The notes under the pieces: model-generated
The model's database searches: none
Told to the model about the DNA's origin: nothing
What the model saw: the letters and a program-made list of their open reading frames with translations, nothing else
Position numbers and translations under genes: made by a program
Assembly (NCBI GenBank): GCA_951812535.1
Contig: CATOSK010000004.1
Coordinates: 124,001-188,000, forward strand
Direction: 5' to 3'
DNA length: 64,000 bases
From: an uncultured Dehalococcoidia bacterium
GTDB lineage: Bacteria > Chloroflexota > Dehalococcoidia > Lucifugimonadales > UBA3495
In this document: in pieces, positions 30,909-38,964 of the stretch
Layout: every line of letters starts with the position of its first letter
How positions within the stretch are numbered: position 1 is the stretch's first letter

Positions 30909-32396
30909 TCAGGACCGAAGCGGACGGGAGACCAGGTCCTTGATCCGGGCGGTTATGTCCTTTTGGTCGAAGGTCCGTAGCAGGTTAATCCGGTTGCGGT
31001 TGGGGTCGCCGCCGTGCCAGTACTCGTAGATTTCCTGCCGCATTCCGAACGAAGACGCGGCGAGGTCGTGGGCGAGGCGGAAGAGGCGGGACTTGTACTC
31101 GACTCCAACCCCCTTGCCGGGCATGTAGCGGTCGAGGTAAGGGCGGAACTCGGGGTTGGACAGGTCAGCCTCGCTGGGCTGCATAACCATTCCGGAGCCT
31201 GATATTTCCCGCAGCAACTCAACCATCCGGGCCGAGACCTGGGTGAAGTAGATGTTCATCCCTGATATAGCGCCCAGGGACATGAGGCCATTGTCCGCCA
31301 GGTAGGCCCCGTGCTCGACGCCGTCCATGGCATGGCGCCACATCTCGGCGTACGTGGCCATTTCTCCCAGCTTGGCGGCGACCTCCCGGTACTCGATGAC
31401 GCCAATGGATTCTGCGATCAGAGTGGCGACGGCAGTCATCAGCTTCATTCGGTGGTGGATGCGGCAGAGGTTGCCCCAGCCGCGGAAATTGGCCTCGGCT
31501 CCAAGGCGCTGAAGCAGAGGTCCTGAGTCATAGAGCATGAAGATGCGATCCCACGGCACCAGCACATGGTCGAAGAACAGCATCGCATCCTGCTCGTCGT
31601 AGAGGGCTCCCAGGGGATGGCCGTAACTGCCGTACCACTGGGACACCGGCTCCCGGCATAGAACCTTCAGCCCCGGGGTGGCGGTAGGGATGGAAAAGGC
31701 AAGAATGAAGCGGAGGTCGGAACGGCGCATGAAGGTGGCGGACAGGGAAACATAGGTCTCGTTGCTGATTGGGGCGGCAGTGGCCAGTTGCTTGGCTCCG
31801 TGGACGATGACTCCCTCGGCGGTTTCCTCGACGACGTGGAGGGCGACTTCCGCTTCGCCTTCCCCTGGATTCTCGTTCTGGGGCTGCTGGCTGCGGTCCA
31901 CCTGGGGGTCCCCCAGCGCATGGGTCAGGAACAAATCGTTTTCCATGCAGTAGCGGTGGTAGTTGGTGATGTTCTCGCCGAAGTCGCAGTGGGGGTTCCT
32001 GACCTCGGCCAGCCCGTCGCGAATGGCGTAGAGTCCGATGATGTGGGGAGCAAGGATGTCGGGGCTGCGGCCCAGTTGCCCCCACGACTCCTCGTTCCAG
32101 ATTTCGCTGTTGCGCCGCTGGCGCTTCAAGTCGCCAGCAGAGCGGGGCAGCAGCCAGGACAGGCTGCACCGGTTGCCTGTCTCCGGCGAAACGAACGTCA
32201 TTTCATCCCGGAAACGATCCGAATGTTGAAGGTCGTAAATGCGGGCCAGCTCGTGGACCATTCCGGTGAGAGCCGGATGCAGGGTGACATCAGGCACCTT
32301 CTCCCCGTCCAGCCATACCTCTCGGCCATCCTTCAGGCTTTCGATGTAGCGGGCGCCGGTCATGGCGCCAAGGGAGGACTCGATTTCGAGGACCAT
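30909..32396 (-). CDS. 4-hydroxyphenylacetate 3-monooxygenase (HpaB) family protein
   Basis: A 495-residue flavin-dependent (FADH2) monooxygenase of the HpaB / pyoverdin-chromophore-type group, with the acyl-CoA-dehydrogenase-like fold. Characteristic parts: MTGARYIESLKDGREVWLDGEKV at the start, HALGDPQVDRS, VVEETAEGVIVHGAKQLATAAPISNE, FFDHVLVPWDRIF, and the C-terminal GGDPNRNRINLLRT. It needs a separate flavin reductase (HpaC), not visible here. GGAGGG precedes the ATG. It is the last gene of a five-gene operon (36922 to 30909). The substrate is probably a phenol or N-heterocycle (inference). Confidence 0.92.
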   Translation of the reverse strand: MVLEIESSLGAMTGARYIESLKDGREVWLDGEKVPDVTLHPALTGMVHELARIYDLQHSDRFRDEMTFVSPETGNRCSLSWLLPRSAGDLKRQRRNSEIWNEESWGQLGRSPDILAPHIIGLYAIRDGLAEVRNPHCDFGENITNYHRYCMENDLFLTHALGDPQVDRSQQPQNENPGEGEAEVALHVVEETAEGVIVHGAKQLATAAPISNETYVSLSATFMRRSDLRFILAFSIPTATPGLKVLCREPVSQWYGSYGHPLGALYDEQDAMLFFDHVLVPWDRIFMLYDSGPLLQRLGAEANFRGWGNLCRIHHRMKLMTAVATLIAESIGVIEYREVAAKLGEMATYAEMWRHAMDGVEHGAYLADNGLMSLGAISGMNIYFTQVSARMVELLREISGSGMVMQPSEADLSNPEFRPYLDRYMPGKGVGVEYKSRLFRLAHDLAASSFGMRQEIYEYWHGGDPNRNRINLLRTFDQKDITARIKDLVSRPLRS

Positions 32397-32424
32397 GCTT
32401 CCCTCCAGGACTGCCGGGCCGCAA

Positions 32425-33975
32425 TCAGGTCCGGCTGTTGTAGGAGTAGTGGGGAACCCCGACAGGGGGCATTGCGGTGGCCGGATACAGGCCCCGGTAG
32501 AACTCCTCGACGTAGGGCGCGAGTTGGCGGGCCATCTGCCGGGTGGCGGCGGTTTCCGGCTCCAGGGGACGGGACAACTGGCGGCGCAGCTCGCTCATGA
32601 CATCGGTCTTGTCGATTTTCTGATGGGCACCCTCCCGGACGAGCAGTTCGCCGTCAATGATGACGGCGGCAACGTCGCCTTTCCCGGCCCGGCCAAGGAT
32701 GGCCTCCAGAGGGGGAGTGTCCGGGTCGAGGTAGGGGTCCTCCAGGTCATCGAGACGCACCAGGACCATGTCGGCCCGCCGCCCCGGTTCCAGAACGCCG
32801 ATCTCGCCGCCGAATCCCGTGGGGGCAGCGGCGTTGGCCGTTGCCATGGCCAGGACCTGCTCGGAGGTGATGGCCGGTGAGCCGATCCCGGGCTGGCGAT
32901 GAAGCTTGCTGACCAGCCGCATTTCCTGGAGCAGGTCGTCGTCGTCGTTGATGGCCGTGCTGTCGGTGCCCATGGCGACGTTGACGCCGCTGGCCAGCAT
33001 GGGGTTGACCGGCGCAATCCCGTTCTTGAGCCGCAGGTTGGAACTGGCGTTGTGGCACACTGTCGCCCGCGACGCAGCGAGAATTTCGATATCTCCCTCC
33101 GTCAGCCAGACGGCGTGGGCACAGGACAGCTCCGGGCCAAGAAACTCCAGGTCCTGGAGGTGCTCCACCGGAGTCCTGCCCCAGGTGCGAACCCCGTAGT
33201 ACTTCTGGTAGATGCTCTCGACAAGGTGCATGTGGATGCCAGTCCGGTAGCGGAGGGCGTATTCCTTGACCCGCTGCAGGAAATCGTCGGAGGCCCACTG
33301 CACGTTGGCGGGACTGACGAGCACCCGCACCTTCCCCGAGGGATGCGCGTTGTACCGCCGGTGCGTCTCCTCGAAAAAGTCGAAGTAGTCGTCATCGCTC
33401 ATGTCCGAAACTGCCAGGAAGTTCCGCAAACCTCCGGCAAGTTCGGGCGGGAGACCAGAGAGGAAGGTCTCGTCGTCTCCGTAAACGAGCCGGTTCTGGT
33501 TGCGCAGGTAGCTGGAGAAGGCCACCCGCATACCGGCATCCAGGAACCCCCGAAGGACGGCGTCAACGTCGTCCGTCAACGTGGCAGCGGCGGTCTGGGG
33601 GTGGTTGTACATGACGGTAGTGGTGCCAGACTCCATCATGTTGAGAGCGGTGTAAAGGGTCATCAGGTAGTAGTCGTAGGGGCGGCGGCCCCATCCGGCG
33701 ATGATCCACATCTCCAGGCAATCGTCGCAGGTGCCCATCTGGAGGGTGGACACCCCGCGTCCGTGATGGTGGGAGTTGACCAGTCCGGGAATGATGGCGT
33801 AGTTGGTGCCGCCGAGGTGTTCCTCCGGTTGATGCTGGGAACGCAACGCCTCGTAGGAGCCGACGGCGCGGATGATCCCGTCTTCCTGGTAGACCGCCGC
33901 CTCGTTCAGAATGGCGGTGTCCCCGCCCACGGTGGGGGTTATCAGGTACTTGCCGCGAATGAGTGAAGACGCCAC
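32425..33975 (-). CDS. Amidohydrolase-superfamily protein (TrzN/AtzA/SsnA-like)
   Basis: A 516-residue metal-dependent hydrolase of the cyclic-imidate/chlorohydrolase/aminohydrolase group. The metal-site motifs are in order: PGLVNSHHHG (H-x-H), HMHLVES (third His), CAHAVWLTEGD (fourth His) and GTDSTAINDD (Asp). The GTG start at 33975 has AAGGAGG 8 bases upstream. Members deaminate or dechlorinate purines, pyrimidines and triazines, or hydrolyse other C-N bonds. It sits 28 bases upstream of the HpaB gene and 12 bases after the first deacetylase-fold gene, so it is in the same operon. The C-terminal 60 residues are a family-atypical helical extension. Confidence 0.9.
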   Translation of the reverse strand: MASSLIRGKYLITPTVGGDTAILNEAAVYQEDGIIRAVGSYEALRSQHQPEEHLGGTNYAIIPGLVNSHHHGRGVSTLQMGTCDDCLEMWIIAGWGRRPYDYYLMTLYTALNMMESGTTTVMYNHPQTAAATLTDDVDAVLRGFLDAGMRVAFSSYLRNQNRLVYGDDETFLSGLPPELAGGLRNFLAVSDMSDDDYFDFFEETHRRYNAHPSGKVRVLVSPANVQWASDDFLQRVKEYALRYRTGIHMHLVESIYQKYYGVRTWGRTPVEHLQDLEFLGPELSCAHAVWLTEGDIEILAASRATVCHNASSNLRLKNGIAPVNPMLASGVNVAMGTDSTAINDDDDLLQEMRLVSKLHRQPGIGSPAITSEQVLAMATANAAAPTGFGGEIGVLEPGRRADMVLVRLDDLEDPYLDPDTPPLEAILGRAGKGDVAAVIIDGELLVREGAHQKIDKTDVMSELRRQLSRPLEPETAATRQMARQLAPYVEEFYRGLYPATAMPPVGVPHYSYNSRT

Positions 33976-33987
33976 GCCAGACCTCCT

Positions 33988-34911
33988 TCACACCCTTTGG
34001 CCCGCAGGCTGGGACTGGAACCAGTCAATGATGCCGGATCCGGTGGCAGGCCAGAATCCGCCGTTGTCCTTCATATGGGCCAAGGCCCGGTCAAGAAGGC
34101 CGACGCGGAAGGGCTGGCCGATGAGCCAAGGGTGCAGGTTGAGGGTCATCAACCGGCCATTTGAGACGCCGTCGGAGTGGAGGGTGTCAAAGCTCTCAGT
34201 TAGCATCCGCTGGTAGGTCTCAAGGGTAACCCTGCGCTGGGCGAGGGCCGCGACGTCGTCCAGTTCGTAGAGGATTGGCAGGGCGAAAAAGGGGTTGTCC
34301 CCGGCGGTCATCCGATACGGCTGCTCATCGTTGGCCCAGTCGCAGACGTAATCCAAGCCGGACTCAGCGAGGAGCCGGGGGGTGCGGTCGGACTCGCCGT
34401 ACTCGGGGCCGAGCCAGCCACGGGGCGTGGAACCGGTGGCGTTGGTGATCGCGTCAACCGAATCGCGAATATAGGTGCGTTCTTCGTCTTCGGACATCCC
34501 GCTGGTTATCATGCGGCTGACGGAGATGCCGTGGGCGATGATTTCACAGCCACGGTCGAGGCAGTGGCGAACGAGAAACGGGTAGTTTTCGGCGGTGAGG
34601 GCGTCCAGGGCGATGGTGGCAGGGACGCCGTGCTTTTCGAGGACATCCAGGAGGCGGAAGATACCCACCCGGTGCCCGTACTCGCGGTGGGAGAGGCGGG
34701 CGTAGTCGGGGAAGTCGCGGGGGGCAGAGCCCCCGGCGAGACGGGCGACCTGGAAACTGCCGGCCGGAGCCTGCCATTCCATGTGCTCAAGGACAAGGAT
34801 GACGCACAGGGCAACGGGGGAATTGTCCGGCCAGCGGAGGACGGGGCGGGTGGAGATGGGGGACCATTCGTGGTGGGGATGGTCCATGCCGAAGGTACGG
34901 TTGGCGGGCAT
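33988..34911 (-). CDS. Polysaccharide-deacetylase-fold hydrolase (PuuE/allantoinase-like), copy 2
   Basis: A 307-residue protein of the NodB/polysaccharide deacetylase superfamily, in the PuuE-like branch (cofactor-independent allantoinase and HP0310-like proteins). It lacks the NodB TFDDG motif but has the branch's features: EYGHRVGIFRLLDVLEKHGVPATIALDA, EIIAHGISVSRMI (the conserved His), DYVCDWANDEQPYRM, and MTLNLHPWLIGQPFR. AAGGAG lies upstream. It is a paralogue of the next gene upstream (34950-35873), of equal length. It probably hydrolyses a C-N bond in a small ring compound or ureide. Confidence 0.85.
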   Translation of the reverse strand: MPANRTFGMDHPHHEWSPISTRPVLRWPDNSPVALCVILVLEHMEWQAPAGSFQVARLAGGSAPRDFPDYARLSHREYGHRVGIFRLLDVLEKHGVPATIALDALTAENYPFLVRHCLDRGCEIIAHGISVSRMITSGMSEDEERTYIRDSVDAITNATGSTPRGWLGPEYGESDRTPRLLAESGLDYVCDWANDEQPYRMTAGDNPFFALPILYELDDVAALAQRRVTLETYQRMLTESFDTLHSDGVSNGRLMTLNLHPWLIGQPFRVGLLDRALAHMKDNGGFWPATGSGIIDWFQSQPAGQRV

Positions 34912-34949
34912 GGCGGGAACGCTCCTTGTGGTGTTGGATGATCTGGGAG

Positions 34950-35873
34950 CTATCCGGTTTGGGGGCGGTTGAAACGCTGGGCGTGGGCCACCGCCTGGTC
35001 GTAGTAGTTGGCAATGTAGTAGTCGGCGATCTCATCGGCGGTGGTCTGCCAGACGCCGTCGTGGGCCATGATGTATCCCAGGATGTCGTCCAGGTACTTG
35101 ATCCGGTGGGGCTGTCCGATGAGGAAGGGATGCAGGGCGATGCACATGACGCGGCCGCTCTCGGCGCCTTCCTGATAGAGCTGGTCGAACTGGGCTTTGC
35201 AGATGTCGGCGAAGTAGTCGGCGCCGTAGTGGTTATCCCGAAGGACGGACGAGTCGTTGAGCTCAATGGAATAAGGTACGGAGACCAGCTTGCCGGAATT
35301 GACCTTGATGGGGGTAGGCTGGTCATCGTGGAACCAGTCGGTGTGGTAGATGAGGCCAGCCTCGGCCATGAGGTCGGGGGTGCTGACGCTGCCGGAGATG
35401 GCCGGGCCAAGCATCCCCTTGAGGTCCTTGCCGGTGTGGCGTTTCAGGGTGTCGATGCAGTCCCGGTAGAACGCCCGCTCCTCGTCCTCGGTGCAGGTGT
35501 AGAGGTAGCGGGTGTTGTAGATGCCGTGGCTCATGAAGTCGTAGTCCCGTTCGATCATGGCTGCGGCGATCTCCGGGAAGTGCTCAAGAACCGCCATGTT
35601 GAGGGATATGCAGCAGCGGATTCCGTGCTTGTCGAGGGGTTCCAGCATCCTCCAGAAACCGACGCGGTTTCCGTAGTCCCGGTAAGAGTATTGCTGGACG
35701 TCGGGATAGGGGGTTCGAGGCCAGGGGTCACGCACCCCTTCGTTCACCGGTGTGTACTCGTAATGCTCCACGTTGGGAGAGATCCAAAGGGCGACCCGGG
35801 CATCGTTGGGCCACTTGATCACAGGCCGGTCAATGATGGGAAGGTAATCGATCCGGTCAGGAGGGAGAGCCAT
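34950..35873 (-). CDS. Polysaccharide-deacetylase-fold hydrolase (PuuE/allantoinase-like), copy 1
   Basis: A 307-residue paralogue of the gene at 33988-34911. The same blocks are visible: SYRDYGNRVGFWRMLEPLDKHGIRCCISLNM, YDFMSHGIYNTRYLY, IYHTDWFHDDQPTPI, and CIALHPFLIGQPHR. Overall identity with its twin looks about 30-35%, so the duplication is old and the two may act on different substrates or as a heteromer. GGAG sits before the ATG. It is 38 bases from its twin and 68 bases from the epimerase in the same operon. Confidence 0.85.
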   Translation of the reverse strand: MALPPDRIDYLPIIDRPVIKWPNDARVALWISPNVEHYEYTPVNEGVRDPWPRTPYPDVQQYSYRDYGNRVGFWRMLEPLDKHGIRCCISLNMAVLEHFPEIAAAMIERDYDFMSHGIYNTRYLYTCTEDEERAFYRDCIDTLKRHTGKDLKGMLGPAISGSVSTPDLMAEAGLIYHTDWFHDDQPTPIKVNSGKLVSVPYSIELNDSSVLRDNHYGADYFADICKAQFDQLYQEGAESGRVMCIALHPFLIGQPHRIKYLDDILGYIMAHDGVWQTTADEIADYYIANYYDQAVAHAQRFNRPQTG

Positions 35874-35941
35874 AGGTATTGACTCCTAGAGGAAGGTGGA
35901 AGGTCCGGGGAGGGCCGCTTCCCCACAGTTCCCGGGCGGGT

Positions 35942-36922
35942 TCAGTCCAGAAATTCGTTCTCCTGGCGCCATTTGACGTAGTCCGCGAGGCCAGCGGCCA
36001 GGTCATAACCGGCGATCCAACCGAGGTCATGCCAGAGGCGGTAGCCGGAGAGAGGGCCGCGGGTCGGGCCCAGGGATGAGGGCGGCTCGGAGACCCGCTC
36101 AGGTTCCACAAGGCGAGCATCAGGGAAAAGCCCGGCGAGGGTGCGCTGGATCTGGCCACCGGTAACAGGCACGCCATTGGTGATGTTGTACAGGTCGTGG
36201 GGAAGCTCGGGAGCATCGGTGACGGCAGCGACACCGGAGGCGGTGTCCAAGGAGTAGGTGTAGTCACGGCCGTAATCGGTGTGGTCGATGCTTATGGGTT
36301 CGCCCCGAAGCATTTGGCCGGTCCACTGGTAAGGGGTGGACATGTTGTCCCGGTGTCCGGTGACGCGCTCCATGGGACCATAGGGGGTGCTGACGCGCAG
36401 GCTGACGGTTGAGAACCCGTGGAGCTCCCCGTAACGGCGGGCAAGGCACTCGCTGGCGTACTTGGTGATGCCGTAGAGGTTGTCGGGGCGGGCAGGATCG
36501 TCTTCGTTGTAGGTCTGGTCGGGGTCTCGGGTGAGCCCGTAGGCAGCCCCGGAACTGACGTAGACGAAGCGCTGCACGCCGCCCACCCGGGCAAACTCCA
36601 GGAGGTTTCCGGTGCCGGACAGGTTGATGTCCAGAATGTCCTTGCTGCGGGCGGTCTCCAGGCTGGTGCGGTTGACCGTGAAAACAGCGGCGTGGACGAT
36701 CTTGTCGAAGGAGTGGTCCCGGCCCAAGGTTTCCAGCGCTTCGGTGTCCAGGATGTCGCCGGTAACGAAGGTTACGCGGGAGCGGAGGTCACCCAGGAAG
36801 GCGTGGACAAGGGAGTCGTCGGGCATTATGTCGAAGCTGACGACGTCGTGACCGCACGCGGCCAGTTCCCTGACGATGTTGGCTCCTACAAAGCCAGTGC
36901 CGCCGGTAACGAGGGTTGCCAT
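35942..36922 (-). CDS. NAD-dependent epimerase/dehydratase (extended SDR)
   Basis: A 326-residue extended short-chain dehydrogenase. The NAD motif TGGTGFVGANIV is at the very start, YVSSGAAYG carries the catalytic Ser, and YGITKYASE gives Tyr and Lys. The family acts on nucleotide sugars or on other hydroxy/oxo compounds. The start at 36922 has GAAGGAG 6-7 bases upstream; a longer frame to 36952 is unlikely. It is the first gene behind the promoter at 36991-37019, and four catabolic genes follow it, so a role in the same catabolic route (for example oxidising a hydroxy intermediate) is more likely than sugar metabolism. Confidence 0.85.
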   Translation of the reverse strand: MATLVTGGTGFVGANIVRELAACGHDVVSFDIMPDDSLVHAFLGDLRSRVTFVTGDILDTEALETLGRDHSFDKIVHAAVFTVNRTSLETARSKDILDINLSGTGNLLEFARVGGVQRFVYVSSGAAYGLTRDPDQTYNEDDPARPDNLYGITKYASECLARRYGELHGFSTVSLRVSTPYGPMERVTGHRDNMSTPYQWTGQMLRGEPISIDHTDYGRDYTYSLDTASGVAAVTDAPELPHDLYNITNGVPVTGGQIQRTLAGLFPDARLVEPERVSEPPSSLGPTRGPLSGYRLWHDLGWIAGYDLAAGLADYVKWRQENEFLD

Positions 36923-36990
36923 GCGTCGCTCCTTCACGGCGGGATCGGGCACCCGGTAAGGGGCCGCGGATACGAGGGGGTCCGACGGCG

Positions 36991-37019
36991 AGTCTAATCC
37001 GAAGGCCTTTGCCAGTCAA
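36991..37019 (-). promoter_or_regulatory. Promoter of the five-gene catabolic operon
   Basis: TTGACT (37019-37014), exactly 17 bases, TAGACT (36996-36991) on the minus strand, 68 bases before the epimerase ATG. The only good promoter seen for the genes from 36922 down to 30909. Confidence 0.65.
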
Positions 37020-37127
37020 ACGCCGGGTGGAGGACCGGCCGGGCGGCGACGGGTAAGGAAACAGGACTGGCCCCGGATTGTATCGCATCCTCCGGGACCA
37101 GGCAGCGAGGCGGTCTGATAAAGGGGT

Positions 37128-38576
37128 TTAGAAGCTGGGGCGGCTGGCTAGGGTTGCCTCCAAGGTGGCGCTCTCCTCGCCCTGCCGGATTACGCCGATG
37201 CGGACGGTATCGCCGGGACGAGTCTCCTCGATCAGGAAAGCGATGAGTTCGTCCATGTCAGCGATAGCGGCGCCGTCCACGGAGATGATGACGTCTCCTC
37301 CCACGGGAACTTCGACACCCTGACGGGCCGCAACCTGATCGCTTCCTTCAAGCCCGGCACTGCTGGCAGGACTATCGGCGGCGACCTCGATGACCAGGGC
37401 CCCCCGGGTGTCCCGGGGCAGGCCGTTGAGCTCGGCGTACTCGGCAGTGAGGGATGCGCCGGAAATGCCCAGCCAGGCGTATTCGTACTTGCCAGTCTCG
37501 ATGAGCTCCGGGATGACCCGCTTGGCGGTGTTGATGGGGACGGCGAAGCCAATGCCGGCGCTGGCCCCGGTGTTGCTGGCGATCTGGGTGTTAACCCCGA
37601 TAACCCAACCCCGCCGGTCCAGCAGCGGCCCACCGGAATTCCCGGGGTTCATGGGAGCGTCAGTCTGAATGACCCGGGGGATGGAGAAGGGGCTATTACC
37701 GCTCCTAATTGTGCGCCCAACGGCGCTCACGATCCCGCTGGTTATGGTGAATTCCTGGCCGAAGGGGTTGCCGATGGCGCTGGAAAGGTGCCCAACCTTC
37801 ACCGCGGAGCTGTCGCCCAAGGTGACGGGAGTCAATTCGTAAGCTTCCTGCTCGGCATCCACCTTGAGGACGGCCAGATCGGAGTCAGGATCAGTACCCA
37901 TCACGGTGGCTTCCAGCTCCATCCCGTCGGAGAAGGTGACCAATACAATGTCGGCGCCTTCGACGACGTGGTGGTTGGTAACGATATGGCCGCCGGTGTC
38001 CCACACGAAACCGGACCCAGCGCTGCGGCGGACATCTAAGGGCAGGGGCGCTCGTCCAGAAGGGCCTCCCTGCAAATCCAAGCGGCGGACAGCCCTGATC
38101 TGGACGACTGACGGCCTGACACGCTCATATATGTCAACCAAGACCTGCTCAGTGGCGGCGAGAATCGCATCGGGCGTCAAGTCGAGGGGCGACACGGGGA
38201 GGTCCTGGGGAAGGGCTGGAGGAGTCGAGGCCAACGGTCCAGCCGGAGGCTGGGATTCGGCGGCAGCGGCAGCCGGAGCCTGGGGTTGACGTTCCGACTG
38301 AAGGACCGGCGGGCTTTCCCTTGCAGGTTCGGCAGCCGCACTGGAGGGGATTTGGGTCTGGGCAGCAACTTCGGTTGCCTCGGCCGGCCCTTCCTGGCGG
38401 GAAGTACGGTCCAGGTCCACGGGGTTGCTGAAGGGGATAGACGCGCAACCGGCGGTCAGGAACAACAGGGCGAACATGGGCGCCGAGATAGTCATTCCCA
38501 ACCAACGGGAACGCCAACGGGAAGGGGTCAGGGATCGGGCCATTGCGCCAGGAATGGAGGAGGAAAGATTGAACAT
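37128..38576 (-). CDS. HtrA/DegP-like serine protease, lipoprotein-anchored, with one PDZ domain
   Basis: A 482-residue envelope protease of the trypsin-like HtrA family, which degrades misfolded exported proteins. The N-terminus has a membrane segment ending in L-T-A-G-C, a lipobox with Cys near residue 44, then a long Pro/Ala/Gln-rich linker to about residue 135. The protease domain carries the triad: His near 203 in TNHHVVEG, Asp near 232 in DSDLAVL, Ser near 314 in GNSGGPL. One PDZ domain follows (YAWLGISGASL to the end, with GGDVIISVDGAAI). The start at 38576 is the longest frame; an internal ATG at 38543 is possible and keeps the signal segment. It is divergent from the YyaL-like gene. 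Confidence 0.92.
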   Translation of the reverse strand: MFNLSSSIPGAMARSLTPSRWRSRWLGMTISAPMFALLFLTAGCASIPFSNPVDLDRTSRQEGPAEATEVAAQTQIPSSAAAEPARESPPVLQSERQPQAPAAAAAESQPPAGPLASTPPALPQDLPVSPLDLTPDAILAATEQVLVDIYERVRPSVVQIRAVRRLDLQGGPSGRAPLPLDVRRSAGSGFVWDTGGHIVTNHHVVEGADIVLVTFSDGMELEATVMGTDPDSDLAVLKVDAEQEAYELTPVTLGDSSAVKVGHLSSAIGNPFGQEFTITSGIVSAVGRTIRSGNSPFSIPRVIQTDAPMNPGNSGGPLLDRRGWVIGVNTQIASNTGASAGIGFAVPINTAKRVIPELIETGKYEYAWLGISGASLTAEYAELNGLPRDTRGALVIEVAADSPASSAGLEGSDQVAARQGVEVPVGGDVIISVDGAAIADMDELIAFLIEETRPGDTVRIGVIRQGEESATLEATLASRPSF

Positions 38577-38964
38577 GGCTCAACTCTCGCAGCAGCGATC
38601 GGTGGTGATAGTCTTACGATTCAGGGCGACCAAAGATTTGAAGGCCTCAACCCTCCACAATGTCAGCAGGGATGCCTTCTCAAATGCCACATTAATCTTA
38701 CCAAAGACCAGGATAACAATCTTGACGAAATTGTGACCGGCACCGCATGTGCGGGTGAGCAAGGGAAGACGGTGCCCTTCAGGCATGGTTTACGTATGGC
38801 GGCAGCGGGCGGTTTCGTATTGTCCCGGCGGGGTTAGTACATTCCTATTCGCCTATTCGTTGAAAATCGGCCTGCCCTATGCTAACGTAATCCGGCGAAC
38901 CGGGTTCCGATTGATAACCAGATTCCAGCGAGTTTTTCCGAGAGTTGTCAAAGTTGGTGTTCCG
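38577..38964. promoter_or_regulatory. Divergent control region of htrA-like and yyaL-like genes
   Basis: No gene is seen in these 388 bases. For the plus strand, TTGAAA (38860-38865), a 17-base spacer and TAACGT (38883-38888) could form a weak promoter. For the minus strand, TTGGTC, 17 bases and TATCAC just upstream of the protease gene are a weak candidate. The GC content is lower here than in the genes. Confidence 0.35.

Noticed and set aside
38425-38736. Small plus-strand gene in the htrA/yyaL gap
   Set aside because: It overlaps the start of the htrA-like gene on the other strand and its translation has no conserved features or binding site.
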